Origin: Zonotrichia leucophrys gambelii | Taxonomy: Eukaryota; Chordata; Aves; Passeriformes; Passerellidae | DNA length: 64,000 nucleotides | Assembly (NCBI RefSeq): GCF_028769735.1 | Contig: NC_088170.1 | Location: forward strand, 55,833,585-55,897,584 | Reading direction: 5' to 3' | Shown here: positions 25,536 through 39,824 of the stretch, piece by piece | How positions within the stretch are numbered: the first letter of the stretch is position 1 | How the letters are laid out: each line of letters begins with the position of its first letter | Made by a program: the position numbers and the translations under genes | The notes under the pieces: model-generated | What the model saw: the letters and a program-made list of their open reading frames with translations, nothing else | Told to the model about the DNA's origin: nothing | The model's database searches: none

Positions 25536-27152
25536 TTTTTGTTTCTTACACTTTTGCCTCACTAGTCAGCAGCATGGTCTCTCAGATTCTTGTGATTGAA
25601 GTTTGAAGAAGGATAAGAAAAATTAGCAGTAGATGAGAATCAAAACTGGTGTTATCTGGAAAACCCTCCATCTGTAGACATTCTTAAGTCAGGCTGCACC
25701 TCAGGAAGCTAAGGAAACTGAATAATATCCTTGCACAACTGCTTTGTATTGCCTTCCCAGAGAGTAACAGAGAGTGGGGAGATTCTGAATGGTGTGAATG
25801 AAGAAAAGCACTCATCTTCAAAAGGGATCAAAAGAGAAAATCTGTTGAACTACAGGCCATCAAATTTCATTTTGTCTCTGGAAATATCATAAAGTCCGTA
25901 TATATCACACCTCTAGGCACATGAAGGAGGAGATGAAGGTGGCTGGGTTGTTAAGGGCAAATCATGCCTGACCACCTGGTTGCCTCTGTGATAAAATGAC
26001 TGGGTTGACACCTGAAAGAAGAATGAGTGATGTCATTTACATAAACTTCAGCAAGACTTTCCACGCTGCCTTCTCCCACGTTCTTGCATAGGACACTAAA
26101 GGCTTAGTGAGTGAACAACCAATGGGTAAAATTCTAGTAGAGCAATCAGGCTCAAAAGGCAAAGGTTAATGGGTTGTGGTCATATTGGAGACTGATAAAA
26201 ATAGAGCCCCAGAGAGGTCTAACCTGGGAACTGTTCTGCTTAATGTCTTTAACAATGGTCTGGAAAAGGCAGTGGAGTGTGCCCTCATCAACTTTGGAGA
26301 TGCTATCAAATTGAGGAGACTAGTCTGTGGACTTGACAGCAGAGCTGTACAAATGGGTTAATGGGAACTTTATGAAATTGAACAGGGCCAAATGTACAGA
26401 CCTGTACATGAAACAGGAAAAACCCCACAGTGGCAGAGGCTGGCGACAAATTAGCTGGTGGGAAGCTCTGTGAAATAAGGCCCTTGGGGTGTTGTCAGGC
26501 AGCTGGTTGAAAATGATCCAGCAGTATGCCCTGGCAGAAAATAAATCCAACAGCCTTCTGGGCTGTATTAACATGGACAGAGCTGGTAGTTCAAGGGGAG
26601 AGGTTTTCCTCCTCTGCTCGCTATTTATTACACTGCACCTGGAATACAGTGTCCAGTTTGGGCCCTGCAATATAATATAGACATTTACAAGCTGTAAGTT
26701 CATCAAGGGATCACCAAGACTGGTTGAAGTTGGGAGCCTGTCCTGTTTAACCTGGAGAAGAAAGATCTTCTCCAGATTAAACTAGAGAAACAGAAAAGTG
26801 GATAAACTGAATAGACGCCCCTCCCAGGTCCTGTGAGGAGGTTATAGAGAAGACAGAGCTAGTGTCTGACCAGGGGTGCATGGAAGGTTGATACGAGGCA
26901 AGGGATGTCAGTTAAAATAAGGTTGATATTGAGACAAACATTTTCTGCAAAGGGTGAAAGCTTGGTGGCAAGCAGAGAAGTTATGCAGTCTCAGTCCATC
27001 CGTGGAGGTTTTCAAGAGCCAGTGGTGCAAAATCCTGAGCAAGCTGGTCTGAGTGCAGAGGTCACCCTGTTATGAGGAGGAATTTGGACTAGGAATATCC
27101 ACAGACACCTTCTGCTTTAAATTATCACAAGGTCATATTCTATGATTCCATA
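25536..27152 (+). mobile_element. CR1 LINE, ORF2 reverse transcriptase to 3' end
   Basis: The longest CR1 copy in the window, about 1.6 kb. It starts in the ORF2 linker at 'cttttgcctcactagtcagc' and passes through the reverse-transcriptase domain. It keeps degenerate 'SCLTTW'-type words near 25965 and an 'NFSKTFHAAFSHVL'-like motif near 26045-26088. At 26253-26318 is the segment 'NVFNNGLEKAVECALINFGD', where the conserved F-A-D-D active-site box has become F-G-D-A. The 3' UTR ends in 'ggtcatattctatgattcca'. Many stops and frameshifts make it inactive. Long open frames on both strands here (for example 26320-26706 minus, 128 codons) are by-products of the element. Confidence 0.95.
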
Positions 27153-28024
27153 AACCTAACACAAAACCTGATTGTATGACTAGGTCTGCATGAGCTTCCT
27201 ACATAATCACTTTCTTCCCTTGAATATCTGAATGTATTTGAATTTCCCATACTCTTTTTCAGGGCCTATTGTCCTTTGTGTTAAACTAGACTGTGTTTCT
27301 CTTCCACATCTAGCTTTTCATATAGAGTTATCCACTTTGATTTTTTCTTCCTGCTGGCATATGAAGCCTGATGCACATAAACCCCAAGAAGAAAACATTG
27401 CTTCAGCAGTGGGGATTAACTACTGTCCCTAGAGTCTCTAGCTCTTGCAGGAGATCTGCTTTATCTTACCATCTTAATTGATGCTGCTAGCAATATGAAG
27501 TCCATAAAGATACATAAAATATTTTAAGCTTTAAAATATTACGCTGGTCAAATATAACATAGCGCAATAGCTTCTCTTTCTAAGCACTGACATTATCACT
27601 ATGCCTACCAACACCTGCAAAGATAACCTGATAAAATGGGTGACCTGATTAAGCATTTCCTGACTAAACACTGCTCCATGTAAGCAAACCTTCCATTGTG
27701 CTTCTGCATGCTGGGGAAATATCTAAAACAGGCAGAGAGAAAAGAAGTGGAAAAATCCTAATGTAGAGCTATAGAATATGAACTATATGCTTCTAGCTGA
27801 AAGAAGAGGAGCAGAAATATAATTCCCCATGTGAGTAAGAAATTGGCTTCATTTGCATATTTCAAAGTCTTCTTCATGCATGGCTCCTTAAAGACCTTAA
27901 TTATACAGCAGTTACTACTAAATACAAAATTTACTTATGAAAGTGGAAGCAGCTACTAATATCTTTGAGAACAGGTAGAGAGCTGGTGTCAGTTGAATTT
28001 GTGAGTGGATCAGGGAAGTTGGAA
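27153..28024. other. AT-rich noncoding DNA
   Basis: Sequence between two CR1 fragments. No gene or repeat family is recognised. Confidence 0.6.
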
Positions 28025-28438
28025 CTGTGAAAGGGCTGGATGGGATATCCTGTAAGGAGCATCTGAGCACCCTGGGTTTGTCTAGTTTGGAAAAAAGGAT
28101 GTTGAGGGGTGATCTCAGTGCTCTGTACAGTTTCCTGATGAGGGGAGTTGGAGAGGAAGATGCTGTGCTTTTCTCACTAGAATCTAGTGACAGGAATGGT
28201 TCAAAACTACATCAGAATTTTCAACTGAACAATATGCAGCATTACTTTACTGAGAGGGTGGTCAAACACAGGGTACCTAGAAAGGTGGTTTATACCTCAA
28301 GCCTGCCATCATCTAAGAGGCATTTGGACAATGCCCTTAACACCATGCATTAACATTTGGTCAGCCCTGACCTAGTCAGGCAGTTGAACAAAATGATGGC
28401 TGTAGATCCCTTCCAGCTGAAATATTGTAGTGTAATGT
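28025..28438 (+). mobile_element. CR1 LINE, 3' end of a second subfamily
   Basis: Different 3'-end words from the copies at 1.2, 24 and 41 kb indicate another CR1 subfamily. The CR1-X/Y type is suggested from memory. The block begins 'aaagggctggatgggatatc' and includes 'gtctagtttggaaaaaagg', 'ttactgagagggtggtcaaa', 'aagaggcatttggacaatgc', 'ggtcagccctgacctagtca' and 'gatcccttccagctgaaata'. It ends in a TGTAGTGTAATGTAG tail in place of the usual ATTCTATG repeat. The 108-codon frame at 28027-28353 is residual ORF2/3' UTR reading and is not an independent gene. Confidence 0.9.
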
Positions 28439-30387
28439 AGTCTGATTTTGGTTTTGTCTGTCTTCACAATCAACTGGATTAAACTTTCTGACCAGATTGC
28501 ATTTTTTATGATGCAGTATCGTTCTGTGATGCCAGTGAATCATTGAACAGGCAGCTTGTTTGGGAACTGAGACCACAGGAGAAAATGGAGATACAAACCT
28601 AATCAGACGTGCCTCCCATGAATCATTACAATAAAAAGAGTTTGTTTCTTTCAGCTAAGACTAGATATATTTATGCCATCCAGTGCAATGAAAATTAGTG
28701 CCCCTCAAACCTCACCTCCTGCCCCTGCAAAGTGATTTTTGGTTTTATTTGCTTTAATAATTTGATTAGCGACCTCTGAGCTGTGTATGCAGTTAACATA
28801 ATAAATAAAATTATGTTTTGAGCAACATACAGGTAAAGACAGTTTTGGTTCACCCTACCTTCTTTTTCCAAGAAAATTGTTTTCTAGCCTTTTCTGATTC
28901 ATTTTTACTGTTGTGGTTTGCTTCCTTTTAAAGAGATAGTGTGAGTACATTAACAGTGCTCAGTCACCATTAAAAAATGTGACAGTGACGTGTGTTATTT
29001 TTGGTGTTCTACTCAACTGTGCACAGTAATAGATACTTTGCAGTATTTCACACAGATTTTGAGGTAATTATGTCTTTTGAAGCAGCAGCAACCATACCAA
29101 ATATGCTGAGGTTTGGCCTGCATGTGGGTTGTGTTTGCTCTGTGTCATGAAAATGCAGGAATAGGTTGTTCCATTCCTTTGCCATGGGTGAGCAGTGACA
29201 CAATATTCACATCTTGAAACTCAAGCCCACACAGATCACTAATCTTAATTCTTAGGCACTTATGATTTTACTGCATGATAAAGGAAGAACAAGAGGAGAA
29301 AATTCTCAGCTGACAAACAATTAAAGTCTAAACCTATTTAAGGTTCACTGATGAAAGCAACAATAATAGGCCGGTAACAATTTCACGTACTTCAATCCAT
29401 AAAGGGTGAAATCTATTGTTTTATGAATATTAGCATTTAACATTATGGATAGTTCACAGCATGCCCATCTGGGCCTAACATTCTCTATACTTAAATATCA
29501 TTCAGCAGTTACAAAACTGTCTGAAAATGTTCTTCTCCTGCTGATTCTTTAAATGCATTTATTTCTTGGTTCTTTTATTTATTTTTTAAAATACCACTAC
29601 TGTAGCTCTTTATTATATCTTATTAGACCTGGAAGCATTTGGAAAGTAGCTTATTTCTGACTACCATTTGTCTACCTTTCTCAGATTCATAAAACTAACT
29701 AGTTGCTGTTTAAATCTGATTTTTTTTTAAGTGGTAAGCATCTAGATCCCAGATTTTTACAGCTCAGGATATGGGATAGCCATCTCTTAAACAGACTGAA
29801 AGGAACTTATGTCATTTAATGATTTCATTTTAAGTGAGAATAAATCTCCTAAGGAAAAAATTAGTCTTGATGTTTGTATTTTAAGCAATATACTGCCAAG
29901 TGATCTTTTGTAAACTTTTCCAATAGTTAATATCTCAACTTTAAAATCTGCAAATTTTTTCGTCACTTCAATTTCCAGACACTGGGTTCTCCTAAAATTT
30001 GTTTTACTAGACAGAAAAAGCTTCTTTTATGTCGTAGCTTTCCCTGTGGCAATACCAGGAGAGAAATTTAGAGAAGCCAACTTAGTCCACATGCAAATCT
30101 AGATTCAAATCCTCTCTAGATTTCTTCTTTTTGAAGTTTTTCTCTGTGTCCCCTCTCAACTCCTTGTGCATCCCCAGTGTACATGGTGGCAGGGTAGTGT
30201 GAGAAAGACAAAAATCTTTGTTCAAGCACTGCTCAGCCAAAGCTTAAACACCCCATGTTATCAGCACTGCCTTGGTCACAGGTCCAAAAATGAGCCTAGC
30301 ATTATGAGCTCCTATGGAGAATATTAACTCTCCCAGTCAAAACCAGTATATCTAGGCATTGCCCATGTTGATCTGATCATATTCTAA

Positions 30388-30428
<41 letters not shown>

Positions 30429-32619
30429 AGACACAGACATACCTTTTAGAAAGAGTATATGCTTGCCGTAAAATATGATGAATGACTAGGAATAAAAGGA
30501 TAGGAAGTGTGGCAACTGGGCAGAGCAACAAATAAAGTCCAGCCAGTGAAGTGTGTAAAGGTTTATAGGAAGAAAGATAGATATTTAAACTATATATATA
30601 TTTAAACTACAAGTGACAGTGAAACAAAAGAGAGGCTGTTCCAATATGTATCAAGTTAGAAGGGTCAATAAGAGATGATGTGAAGTTCACTAGGGAGCTC
30701 CATTTTTTTCAAAAAGTCTGTGACCAGACAGGTAACATGATTACAATCAGTAGTGTTCAAGAATTGGGAGGTAATGAGCAAATATTAGGTTTGACACTAA
30801 GGATAGATGTTATCAACTTATTTGGGACTGAGAATAGTTAGGCCGAGGAAAAGGATCCTGTGCTTATGTTGTTTGAGTGCTTGTGGCAGTAGCTGTGAGG
30901 ACCAAGCAATTTGGGGCTCATAGCTGTATAGAGTAGCAGATTTAAGAACATGCTGGTTAACGCTGCCTGTGAATTAAGAACAGTTACAAGTGCTGCCACA
31001 TCTCTCTGGCCTTTTAAAAAAAAAGCACACTCAAATGAGTAGCTATCTTGGTCAGAGTAGTAGCAACATTTGGACAGGTTTTTAGATCTCAATTAGTTTA
31101 TTTTCAGTAAATAGTTCCTTGTGAACCTAGTTGAAGATGGTAGGTAATCTCATAAGAAGCAAAGAATATTTTGTATTCTCTGTCTAAAATTTTAGAATTG
31201 CAAGTTTTCAAATTTCAAATTAGAGCAGGAACAGTTTCTGTGCTGAGCTTGGCATTGTCCATTCAAACCCATATAAGTGGCATTATTGTAAGTATCATCT
31301 ATATAAAGCAGCATTCTGATTCACAGCTGAAAAGGGAGGAACAGGAGGAGATTTTATTTTTAGAGACTATATTATTGATCCAATTGATTTTAGAACAGCT
31401 TTCATAGCTTGGTAGCAGAGAGACTGTACTTAACAGAATACTGTCAACTAGCATTCATAGAATGATACAATGCTTTTTTTTTATAAATTCTTGTTTAAAA
31501 CTTTTGGACAAAGGTGCTTGATTTAATGTACAGTGTTTTCTTTCAGATATTGTTCCTGCAACATCTCCCTCTATCCATAGCATTTTCTTCTTGCCCTTTT
31601 TTCCTCTGTGAGTACTTCACTGCAAAATCACTCTTTTTCTCTGCCTTTCTCCACACCTAGTTCTTACAGTGTTCCAGAATATATCCTTCTTGTGTGCCCG
31701 CACTCTTTGCTAGATTTATGGTGATAGACATTTCTAAAGGTCAGCTACCTTTCAGCATATGCAGTATTATGCTTAAAATCTTGTAAATTGCACAGAAGAA
31801 GCAAATATATATATATATAGCCATTAATTTATTGTTTGTACTATGGAAATATTAAGAATTCAGCCATTACTAGTCTAGATCTAATTGTTGAAAAAAGAAT
31901 AAAAATTAGGTTAAAATTGTTTTGCACAATTTTTACTCCTGTTCCTGGTGTTATGCTCACCCTTCTGCTTCTCTGAGTCCTAATATCGATGGGTTAAGTC
32001 TACTTGGGTTGAGGGTTTGGAGGTGTTAGGGAAAGCCAGCAACATCTGGACTTCTCTGCCAGGATTTATGAAATGTGAATGGTTTCTTCCTTCTTCAGTG
32101 GTCACTATGAGTCAATTTGACATGTTTGCTCAAATGTTTTTATGTCTTTCTCTTTGCTCATTGGTTTCCATACCACATTACCCCCAAACTTACAACATAC
32201 GTTGCCTTTTCTGTATGTTTGATACACTTTTTTGCTCTCCTTCTTGTCCCTAAAACCAGCTTTGTCCAGCTCCATGTTTGCCTCTCCATAACTCAATGCT
32301 GGTCAGTTGCTTAGAGCTGTGGGGTCCCCAGTGCCAAGGCTGTTCATCTCTCCCCATGCCAGTCCCACATTGCTTCGTGCCACATCATATAGCTGTAGTT
32401 CTCAGACTTCTGATCTTGTAAATCGTTTCTATGTTACACAAAATGATTCCTTATTACTAGTATTGATATAAAACTATGCTTGAACCACACAAGGATGAAC
32501 AAAAATGTTAGAGGAAAATGTCATACTAGATCCAACAACCTGAGAGAGGAAAGGCTTCTGCAGCTCTATGCATTCAGTTCTAAAAAATAGTGAGCCTGAA
32601 AATGTATTCCCACTAGGCA
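28439..32619. other. AT-rich noncoding DNA with TA microsatellites
   Basis: No gene is recognised over about 4 kb. It includes a GT/TA microsatellite (30389-30427), a TA repeat (31805-31819) and a duplicated 'tatttaaact' motif around 30581-30608. Conserved noncoding elements cannot be excluded but cannot be seen directly. Confidence 0.55.
30389..30427. repeat. GT/TA microsatellite
   Basis: Imperfect GTGTAT repeats grade into a pure TA run of about 24 bases. Confidence 0.92.
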
Positions 32620-33850
32620 CCTGCACACGTAGACACCACAAATGTGTTTAGCTGGCCACTCAAATAACAGAGAGACGCTTGGAGCACTGACACAAGCACA
32701 GCAGCAATGGTTTCCTGTTCTCTGTTTCTGACTGAGCAGGTTGGAAATATGACAGTAGGAGTATATATCATATGTCTCCTTATATGTACAGTGCGTCCCT
32801 CAAGCAGCTGGCCTGTAACACCCAGCCTCACCTGTTGCTGTCCCTAGATCCCAGTCTTACCAAGTTCTGACACCTGGACATATGAACCCAAAAGGTCACA
32901 GTACCATAATCCTATTGCAGTTCCTGGAGCAGACCATCACACACACACAGAAATGTCCAGGATTTGCTGGTGCCATAGATAACCTCTCTGTGCTCTCACC
33001 CTTAGAGAGCCACAGATGCTCTCACAGACAGAGCTGGCCCTCAGACACCCATCCCTCCCCCCTCTTAATCCCAAACTACTCCCTGCTGGCTCTCTCAGTT
33101 TGATCTTCACTAATGACCCCATACTTACTTACACACCTGCATCCACTTGACACCACAGACCTGTACACTCACTTGCACATGGAGTAAAGAGTATGATTAA
33201 GCCCAGGATAGGGTTAGAAACCATGCTGACCAACCCTTGCTTACATGCAAATAACCCTCATCCCTCTATTTCCCATACTTGTTTCTCCCCAAATCATCTA
33301 AACCTCTCCCTTTTCTCACCTTTGGCTCCTCTCCTAAACATGCCTTCATAAATATTGGGCAATCTCAACATCCTCTTTCTCTGCTTCCTTTATGGTTTCC
33401 CACACCCCTTGGCAGCAATTCTCTCAAGTCAAAAGGTGAGATGGAGATCTGGTCCCAATGACCCCTCACGATGAGTTTCACTCTGGGTCAGTGGGATTGA
33501 GGCTCTGTTGGGAGGGACATGTACAGGGTGCCCCTTCCTCTGAGTCCTTAATTTGGATTCCTTGGGCCTCTGCATTGTGCTCTTGTTCTCTGGGTCTGCA
33601 GAGATGAGATTTTGATGGGCTAAAGGGTCCCTGGCGATGGACCTGGGAGCAAACTGGAAACAGCCAGGATAGACTCACTCCCCTGCCATTGTGCCTCTGG
33701 TCTTTTGTGGGTGTGCAGGTGAATTTTATCACATAACCTAACAAAAAGTACAACTGCCGCCTGTTCAACAAGAGAAGCTGCCATCATAAATAAACAAAGT
33801 GAAATGAAGATGCAAGTAGGTCGAGAAAGGTTCAGGCACAGCAAACTTGC
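32620..33850 (-). mobile_element. GC-richer repeat block, possibly LTR-derived
   Basis: This 1.2-kb region is clearly less AT-rich than its flanks and is pyrimidine-rich on the plus strand (purine-rich on the minus). Several minus-strand phrases ('cagcaaatcctggacatttc', 'tgtggctctctaagggtgag', a TATA-like 'cacaaaagacc' near 33700) look like avian long terminal repeat or related interspersed repeat sequence. The family cannot be named from sight and the ends are not definable. The several 60-97-codon frames have no protein character. An old single-copy sequence of unusual composition is the alternative. Confidence 0.3.
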
Positions 33851-35748
33851 CAGGCCTTAGTCTTTTGGGTGCACAAAGCTTACAGCCTGTTACTCTTAAT
33901 GTCTCTTTTGTATTACAAGACTATTTGACTACTGAGAGCTATCTGGCTATCAGTTAGCTGATATAGCAGGTGACACTTCAGAGTCACTGGCTTTAGACCT
34001 CATAAAGATGTGTCAGAGGGGCACATCTGGAAGCTGTACTGCCATATTTTCGAGAGTACTTAAACTAGGTTGGTTAAAGGCGGTTCAAACGTGTGAAAAA
34101 TATGGGTTAAAATTATACATCCAAATTGCTGGTTGGATGCCAATTTATGGGAAAAAAATTATATACCCTGTTAGACTGATTCTATGAAATCTTGGGACAT
34201 CATCTTGAAAATATAGGGTAATTTGCCTATATAGTATAATGCATAGCTTAATGCTGTTCAGTCATAACCACTTCTCAGTCATAGACAGGGGCAGTTTCTT
34301 TTATTCATACTTGGCTCTCCATCTCCAGGCAAGTAGTATCTGGCCACAGCATGACTTTGGTTGCTGATATCAAAAGAATCAACATTTCCACAGGGTATAG
34401 GGAACAGAAATGTTTCAGTCTAGGCTTCTGATTAGTAAGAGAAATGAGAGGCAAGAAATTGCTTGTAATGAAGGAAAATTTGCTCTAACTTTCTGTTCTG
34501 GATGTGGGAAAAGATACTTTATTCTACCTTGTGGTAAAAGGTGGGCATGGAGAGAAGTTAGAGTGAGGAGTTTTTCTTTTTTCTTTATCGCTTCTGGGAA
34601 AGTTCAATTATTCATTGCCCTTTGGAATACAAAATTGTAACTAAGCCAAAGGGATTTGAGCAGGAAAATCTAAGAATCATTTACACTTCTTTTTTTGAAC
34701 TGAAAAACCCTAGTGTTCATTTATGATGATATTATGGGTTGCCGTGAGATACTTAAACATCATTAATCACTACAGATGGCTACAAACCCATTAAATCTTT
34801 TAAGCACCTGTTTGCTTATCAAATGTTCATGTGGCAAGCTACCCTCTGGTTCACATAAGTACATTAGTTTTAGAACATATAATCACTGTACAATAACTGT
34901 ACTTGTGCTAATTACCAGTCCCCTGAAAGGAAAAAGTGGAACCTATTGAGTAGTGGGGGTGGCTGGAACTTAAAAAGAGAGCTTCTAGACTGAGCAGCAG
35001 AGCTCGATGACTACTTGTAAAATGTTTGTCTTATTTCTGATAAGCTTAGTTCTATTCCACAGTGAGCACCTAAACGAAATTGCTAGATTTTTTTTTCTTG
35101 CCATCAGTCACAAGAGAGCTCTACCACACATAATTTATCACAATTTGTCTCTTTTGAAGAGAGCTGCAGGATAGAAATAGCATAAAGACCAAATTATTTT
35201 TTACTCGAATGTGTTGCACCATCTTTGAGAATGTGGTGTTAGACAGAAATTGCAATCTCTTGTCATACTTCAAGTCTTATCAGTATGAAGCTCTGTGCTT
35301 CACACAAGAGTGCTCACATTCCCAGAAGTATTTAGAGGCAATACCATTTATTCTCTAAGTAATAGCCTCCATTTTTGTGATGGTAGGGTTTATTCGATCC
35401 CGCAGAATGGTTAAATTAATTAAACAAATGGACAAACAAAGATAATATCTGGTAAGCGTGGTGAGAGGGTTATTTCACTAACAGATTTCTGTGCCATATA
35501 TGCTAGCTACCTAATTGAGGCACAGAAATATTCTTAAATCTATATAATTTTTGCCAGAGCTATACATATTTCTATAATCTCTGAGTGTAGACAACAATTT
35601 TCTGATAAACTTCCCTAAATCCAGATCCAGTCTGAAGGATTGTATTCTGTTGACATACTACAGAAAGAATCCATGTGAGCAATCAGATGTCATATTGACC
35701 ATATTGAATACTGATCACCTTTTTTTAATAAATGATTTCCCAAATACA

Positions 35749-35802
35749 GACATTTTTATACAGACAGATGTATGTATACAGACAAATGTCTGTGTGCAGA
35801 TT
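35749..35802. repeat. 18-base minisatellite, three copies
   Basis: Three adjacent 18-base units are at 35749-35766, 35767-35784 and 35785-35802. The first two share 'atacagaca' at their ends and the third is more diverged. The translation repeats a D/N-x-x-x-Q-T/I pattern, but the frame is short and has no other support. Confidence 0.8.
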
Positions 35803-35950
35803 ATATTTGCATATAATCGTTCAGAGCAAATGAACTAAAACTATGACTAGAACATTATCACAGTACCATAGTGTAAACTAAAAAAGCAGTAACTTCAAAA
35901 CATGTCTACCATGGCTATACCATAACAGTAACCAATTACAGTAGGCAATT

Positions 35951-36002
35951 ACATTTATAAGCTTTGAATTATAAACCAAATCACATTTATAAGCTTTGAA
36001 TT
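35951..36002. repeat. 20-base direct repeat
   Basis: The sequence acatttataagctttgaatt occurs identically at 35951-35970 and 35983-36002. The period is 32 bases, consistent with a small tandem duplication. Confidence 0.9.
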
Positions 36003-39000
36003 GAGTTTGATTAACTAAAAGAAATAGAAAATTTCTGCAACAAGCTTCTGCTTTGTTTCCTGAAATAGCTTTTCATGCCACAAGATTCAGAAGTTGGAAG
36101 ACTGAGATCTGGTCACAATGCTGTACAGTCATTTTGCTGAAATTAATCAACAGAAATTGTAACAGTGGCTGCAAAACCCATAATAGTTTTACAGGCAGAA
36201 TTTTTCTACCCATCCTTGTCCTTATTTATCTGGATAACAATTCCTCCCCTTTCATTTGGAATACACTCTGAACTGATTGTCAGGTTTGTTCTAAAGGACC
36301 TGATAGACATCATCAACAAAAAGGTGAATTGTAAAAATCTCAAATGTCTGCTACAGACATTTATTGGCTGAAATGTGATTCTTCTCAATCTGGTGTAGCC
36401 TGAAAGATGTTATCAAAGGTTGATAGAAGCTGTCCAAAGTTCTGGGAAAGTAGTTAACCAAAATATGTGCTGTGAAAGAGAATGTTTATAGGGATAGATT
36501 CAGGTAAAAGATAGCCGGGAAATTGAAATTACCGTCAAACATATTTCAAAAAGGACGAAATTGTGTATGAATACAAAAATTATTGACACCTTAATTAAAA
36601 GACATTCCTATTTTATTCCTGCAAATATCAGGTCCTAGAGAACCTTTGTGAAGAAGATTTTAAGCTCAGAGTGTAGAACATTTATAAAGTCCTAGGGAGG
36701 CTGGGTGGAAGCTTGATCCTCTGCAGTCTCCTCTAGGCATTCAACATGAAAAAGTACATTACTTTATGTCCTTCACTGTCTTGCTCTCAAACAGAATAAA
36801 ATTAAGGGGTTTATTAGCAACTTATGTATTGACTCTAGTAAATCAAAAGCTCTGCCTTAAAGGTAAAGCTCGTTCCCAAAGATCCATGGTGAAAATTGTT
36901 GTTTAGTTATAGATACACCATAATCTGACTTTGAAAAGTACTTGCAAGTGAAAAGAAATCTGTCTTTTCAACCCCTTAAATTGGTGTCAGTCCAACTCAT
37001 GGGCTAGGTAATTAACTAATGGGTGTGAAACACAGGCCTTCTCTAGAGGTAAAACAGATTAAATATACCATTTATTTGCCTAGTATTAGTTGACACAGTT
37101 TATTGGTGGGACTCCCCCAAAGTTTCCACACAATTTCCTCTGGAGGAGTATGAGCAAATATACAAAAGAAAAAAAATGGGGATGTATAGTTATTCTTCTA
37201 AAACATTAATATGTTTCTTTTAATAAAATATACTGTAAGAATAACAATTACTGTCACATGTGATGACAATTAACCTAAGTTTTTAAAAAGAAGGGATATT
37301 TTAAGAAGAATAGGCTGAACTTTAAAAACCTTTTAACTTGGTTGGAGATTGTTATACAGTAAAAAAGTATATTATCTAGCACAAATGCGATATCAGACTT
37401 ATCAGCCATAGTCTATGAAATTAATAATAATTTTTTACCTCAATCTGCTTTGAACTGCAGTATTTTTGCATTAGTATGCAAGATTCTGAGTGCTGACTCC
37501 TCACCCTGACTCCAAAATGCATTATTACATTTTTTTAAAAAAGGGTTTTTTTGTGAACTGACAATAGTCTACCAAGATTCAGTGAATACCCCCAAATTTG
37601 TCATTGAGAGGAATACACCTGGTGCAGGTAGCTTGATTTGCAAGCTGCAGTGCAAAAAGCAGATTGAGATGCAGACTGAGCTCTGAGTGGGAGCCCAAGA
37701 CAAAAGGCTATGAACTGACTCTATTTCTTTGACTCTAACATTCTTGTTCCACCTGCATCTTTCTTTAGCTCATTCATATTACTTTCCTGCTGTTTTCAAG
37801 TGATATTGCAATTATGTTATGAAAGCCTCAATTTTCACCAACTTTAAATTTGACGCATGCACCTTTCTACATTCTCCAGACTGATTTTTTCTGCCACCTG
37901 GGCTGGCCACTCTAACATTTTTATTGGCTTCCTAAATTCTAGAGGATATGATAAAATCTGCATGAAGATTAATAAAAATTTTATTGTTGCCATAATAAAA
38001 AACTCAATACAGCAACCACAAAGCCATTATCTTGCAACGTACATATTTTTAGATTATAGACTTGATTTTTTCAGTTTGAACTGGCTCCATTCTTCAGAAT
38101 GTAATCTTTTGTTAAAAATCAAAATGATATTTCAAGTTTCAGGTCATCTGTGTTTTGGTAGTGTACAATTAGGTGTTTTTATTTTAGAGGAGTGCATATG
38201 CTACGGCCTGTTATGAATTCACTGTTCCCTCCTGTTTTGTCTTGGATGCAGAAAGTCCAGATTAATGCCTAGTAGGTAGTAGGTTTGTTGATAGTAGGTT
38301 TCAACCAAATATCTCCTTAGCCCTTCTTACTTAAAAAAAATTTTACTGGTGAGACATTCCTGCTGGATTCAGCAAAGATGTGTTAAAACTTTTGTGGCGA
38401 GATTACCAAACATAATTTGGAATTTAAGAAGTTTTAAAATGTATCTCATCTGGTTTCAAGATAACCTTAAAAATGTAAATCACTCTGCAGGGGCTTTGTA
38501 GGATTTATAAGAAGGCAGCTTAAAATAATGTTGTCAAGACAAGTTAAATAATAACTCTTTTAATTGGCTTCAGAACATTTCAGGTATTTGCTATCAGAAA
38601 TAAACAGCTCCTTTCAAGATTGTTAAAGACTTAAATCTTTCATGACTTTTACTCTACAAAATTATTCAGCTTGCTCAAGCAAGAGTTTCCTATGAACTGA
38701 TTGTCTCTTTGACCATAATTGTCTCTTTGGCCTTTTTAGTTCAGGCCTTTATAACATCTTTGGTGGAATTTTGATTTCAGACCTCATCACACATTTTAAT
38801 TATGGATGACAGCCCTAACAGGACTGCATGGCAGACTTTAAGAAAAAATTAAATATATAGTACCTCACTGCAAGTGGCTGGAACATTTTCACCTTTATGA
38901 CATTTTTGTAAAATATGCTGGTGAATGCCCTAGTGTTCCATAAAGATAAAACTGTTCCCATGCAAATTTCATCTAAAAATATTTTCTTTCAAAATAACAC

Positions 39001-39824
39001 CTTGTTGAGAAGAGTAGGATATAGCTTACTGTCTGAATTACTGTCTTGGATGTTAAGAGTGTAGATTTACACCTCTGCACTAGGATGGAAAAGCTCTGCT
39101 GTGCCATAAATACAGCAATGACCTACAGTTAGGATCAATGCACTTCTACCTCAGAAATTGGGTTGCAAAACCTGATGAATGTAAACAGTAGTAAAACGAT
39201 ATATATCTAAAAAATATATCTCTAATTTTAGATTTTCTCTCTAAAATGCTGTATATTATAATAATTTTGTTTATTTGGGCTTGGGTATTTTTTAATCAAG
39301 CATTGTCAAAGAAAGACACCAGGTGCAAATGATTGATGCGATCTCAGATCTACAAAGATTGCAGTATTGTTGTATTTCTACAACAAAAGTTATTGCAAGT
39401 AATGAGCGTAAAACACACATAAAATTCAGCTTGCTTTGTCATCCTTTTCCAATTCAGCTTCACCAAATTTAATAAACCAAAATTACAACTATTCCACAGC
39501 TGATTGAATAAAATGTTCATGTAATGAACGTGTCCAGGCTTGTTCTGACTAAAGTCATTGAAAGGCTTTAAGTCAAGACTATAAACTAAATGGAGAATAT
39601 GTTTCTCAAAGTACAGACTTATTGAGAAGTTCCAATGAAAATGGTATCTCTGAAGTATGTAAGTCCTACAACCCCAAAATTCTTAAAAAAAAAAAAAAAG
39701 TTCTTTCTTTTTAAAACATTTTTCCAGGATATTTGATATGAAAAGACTGAAGATACAGTCACTTCTGCAGAGAATTTTTGATTAAGTAGAGCAAATAGAT
39801 AAAACGTCGTAACAGTGAAAGAAA

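Noticed and set aside
26320..26706. 128-codon minus-strand open frame
   Set aside because: It is an antisense shadow of CR1 ORF2.
37857..38216. 119-codon open frame with a hydrophobic look
   Set aside because: Composition is that of AT-rich noise, with no recognisable motif, splice sites or start context. It would need transcript evidence.
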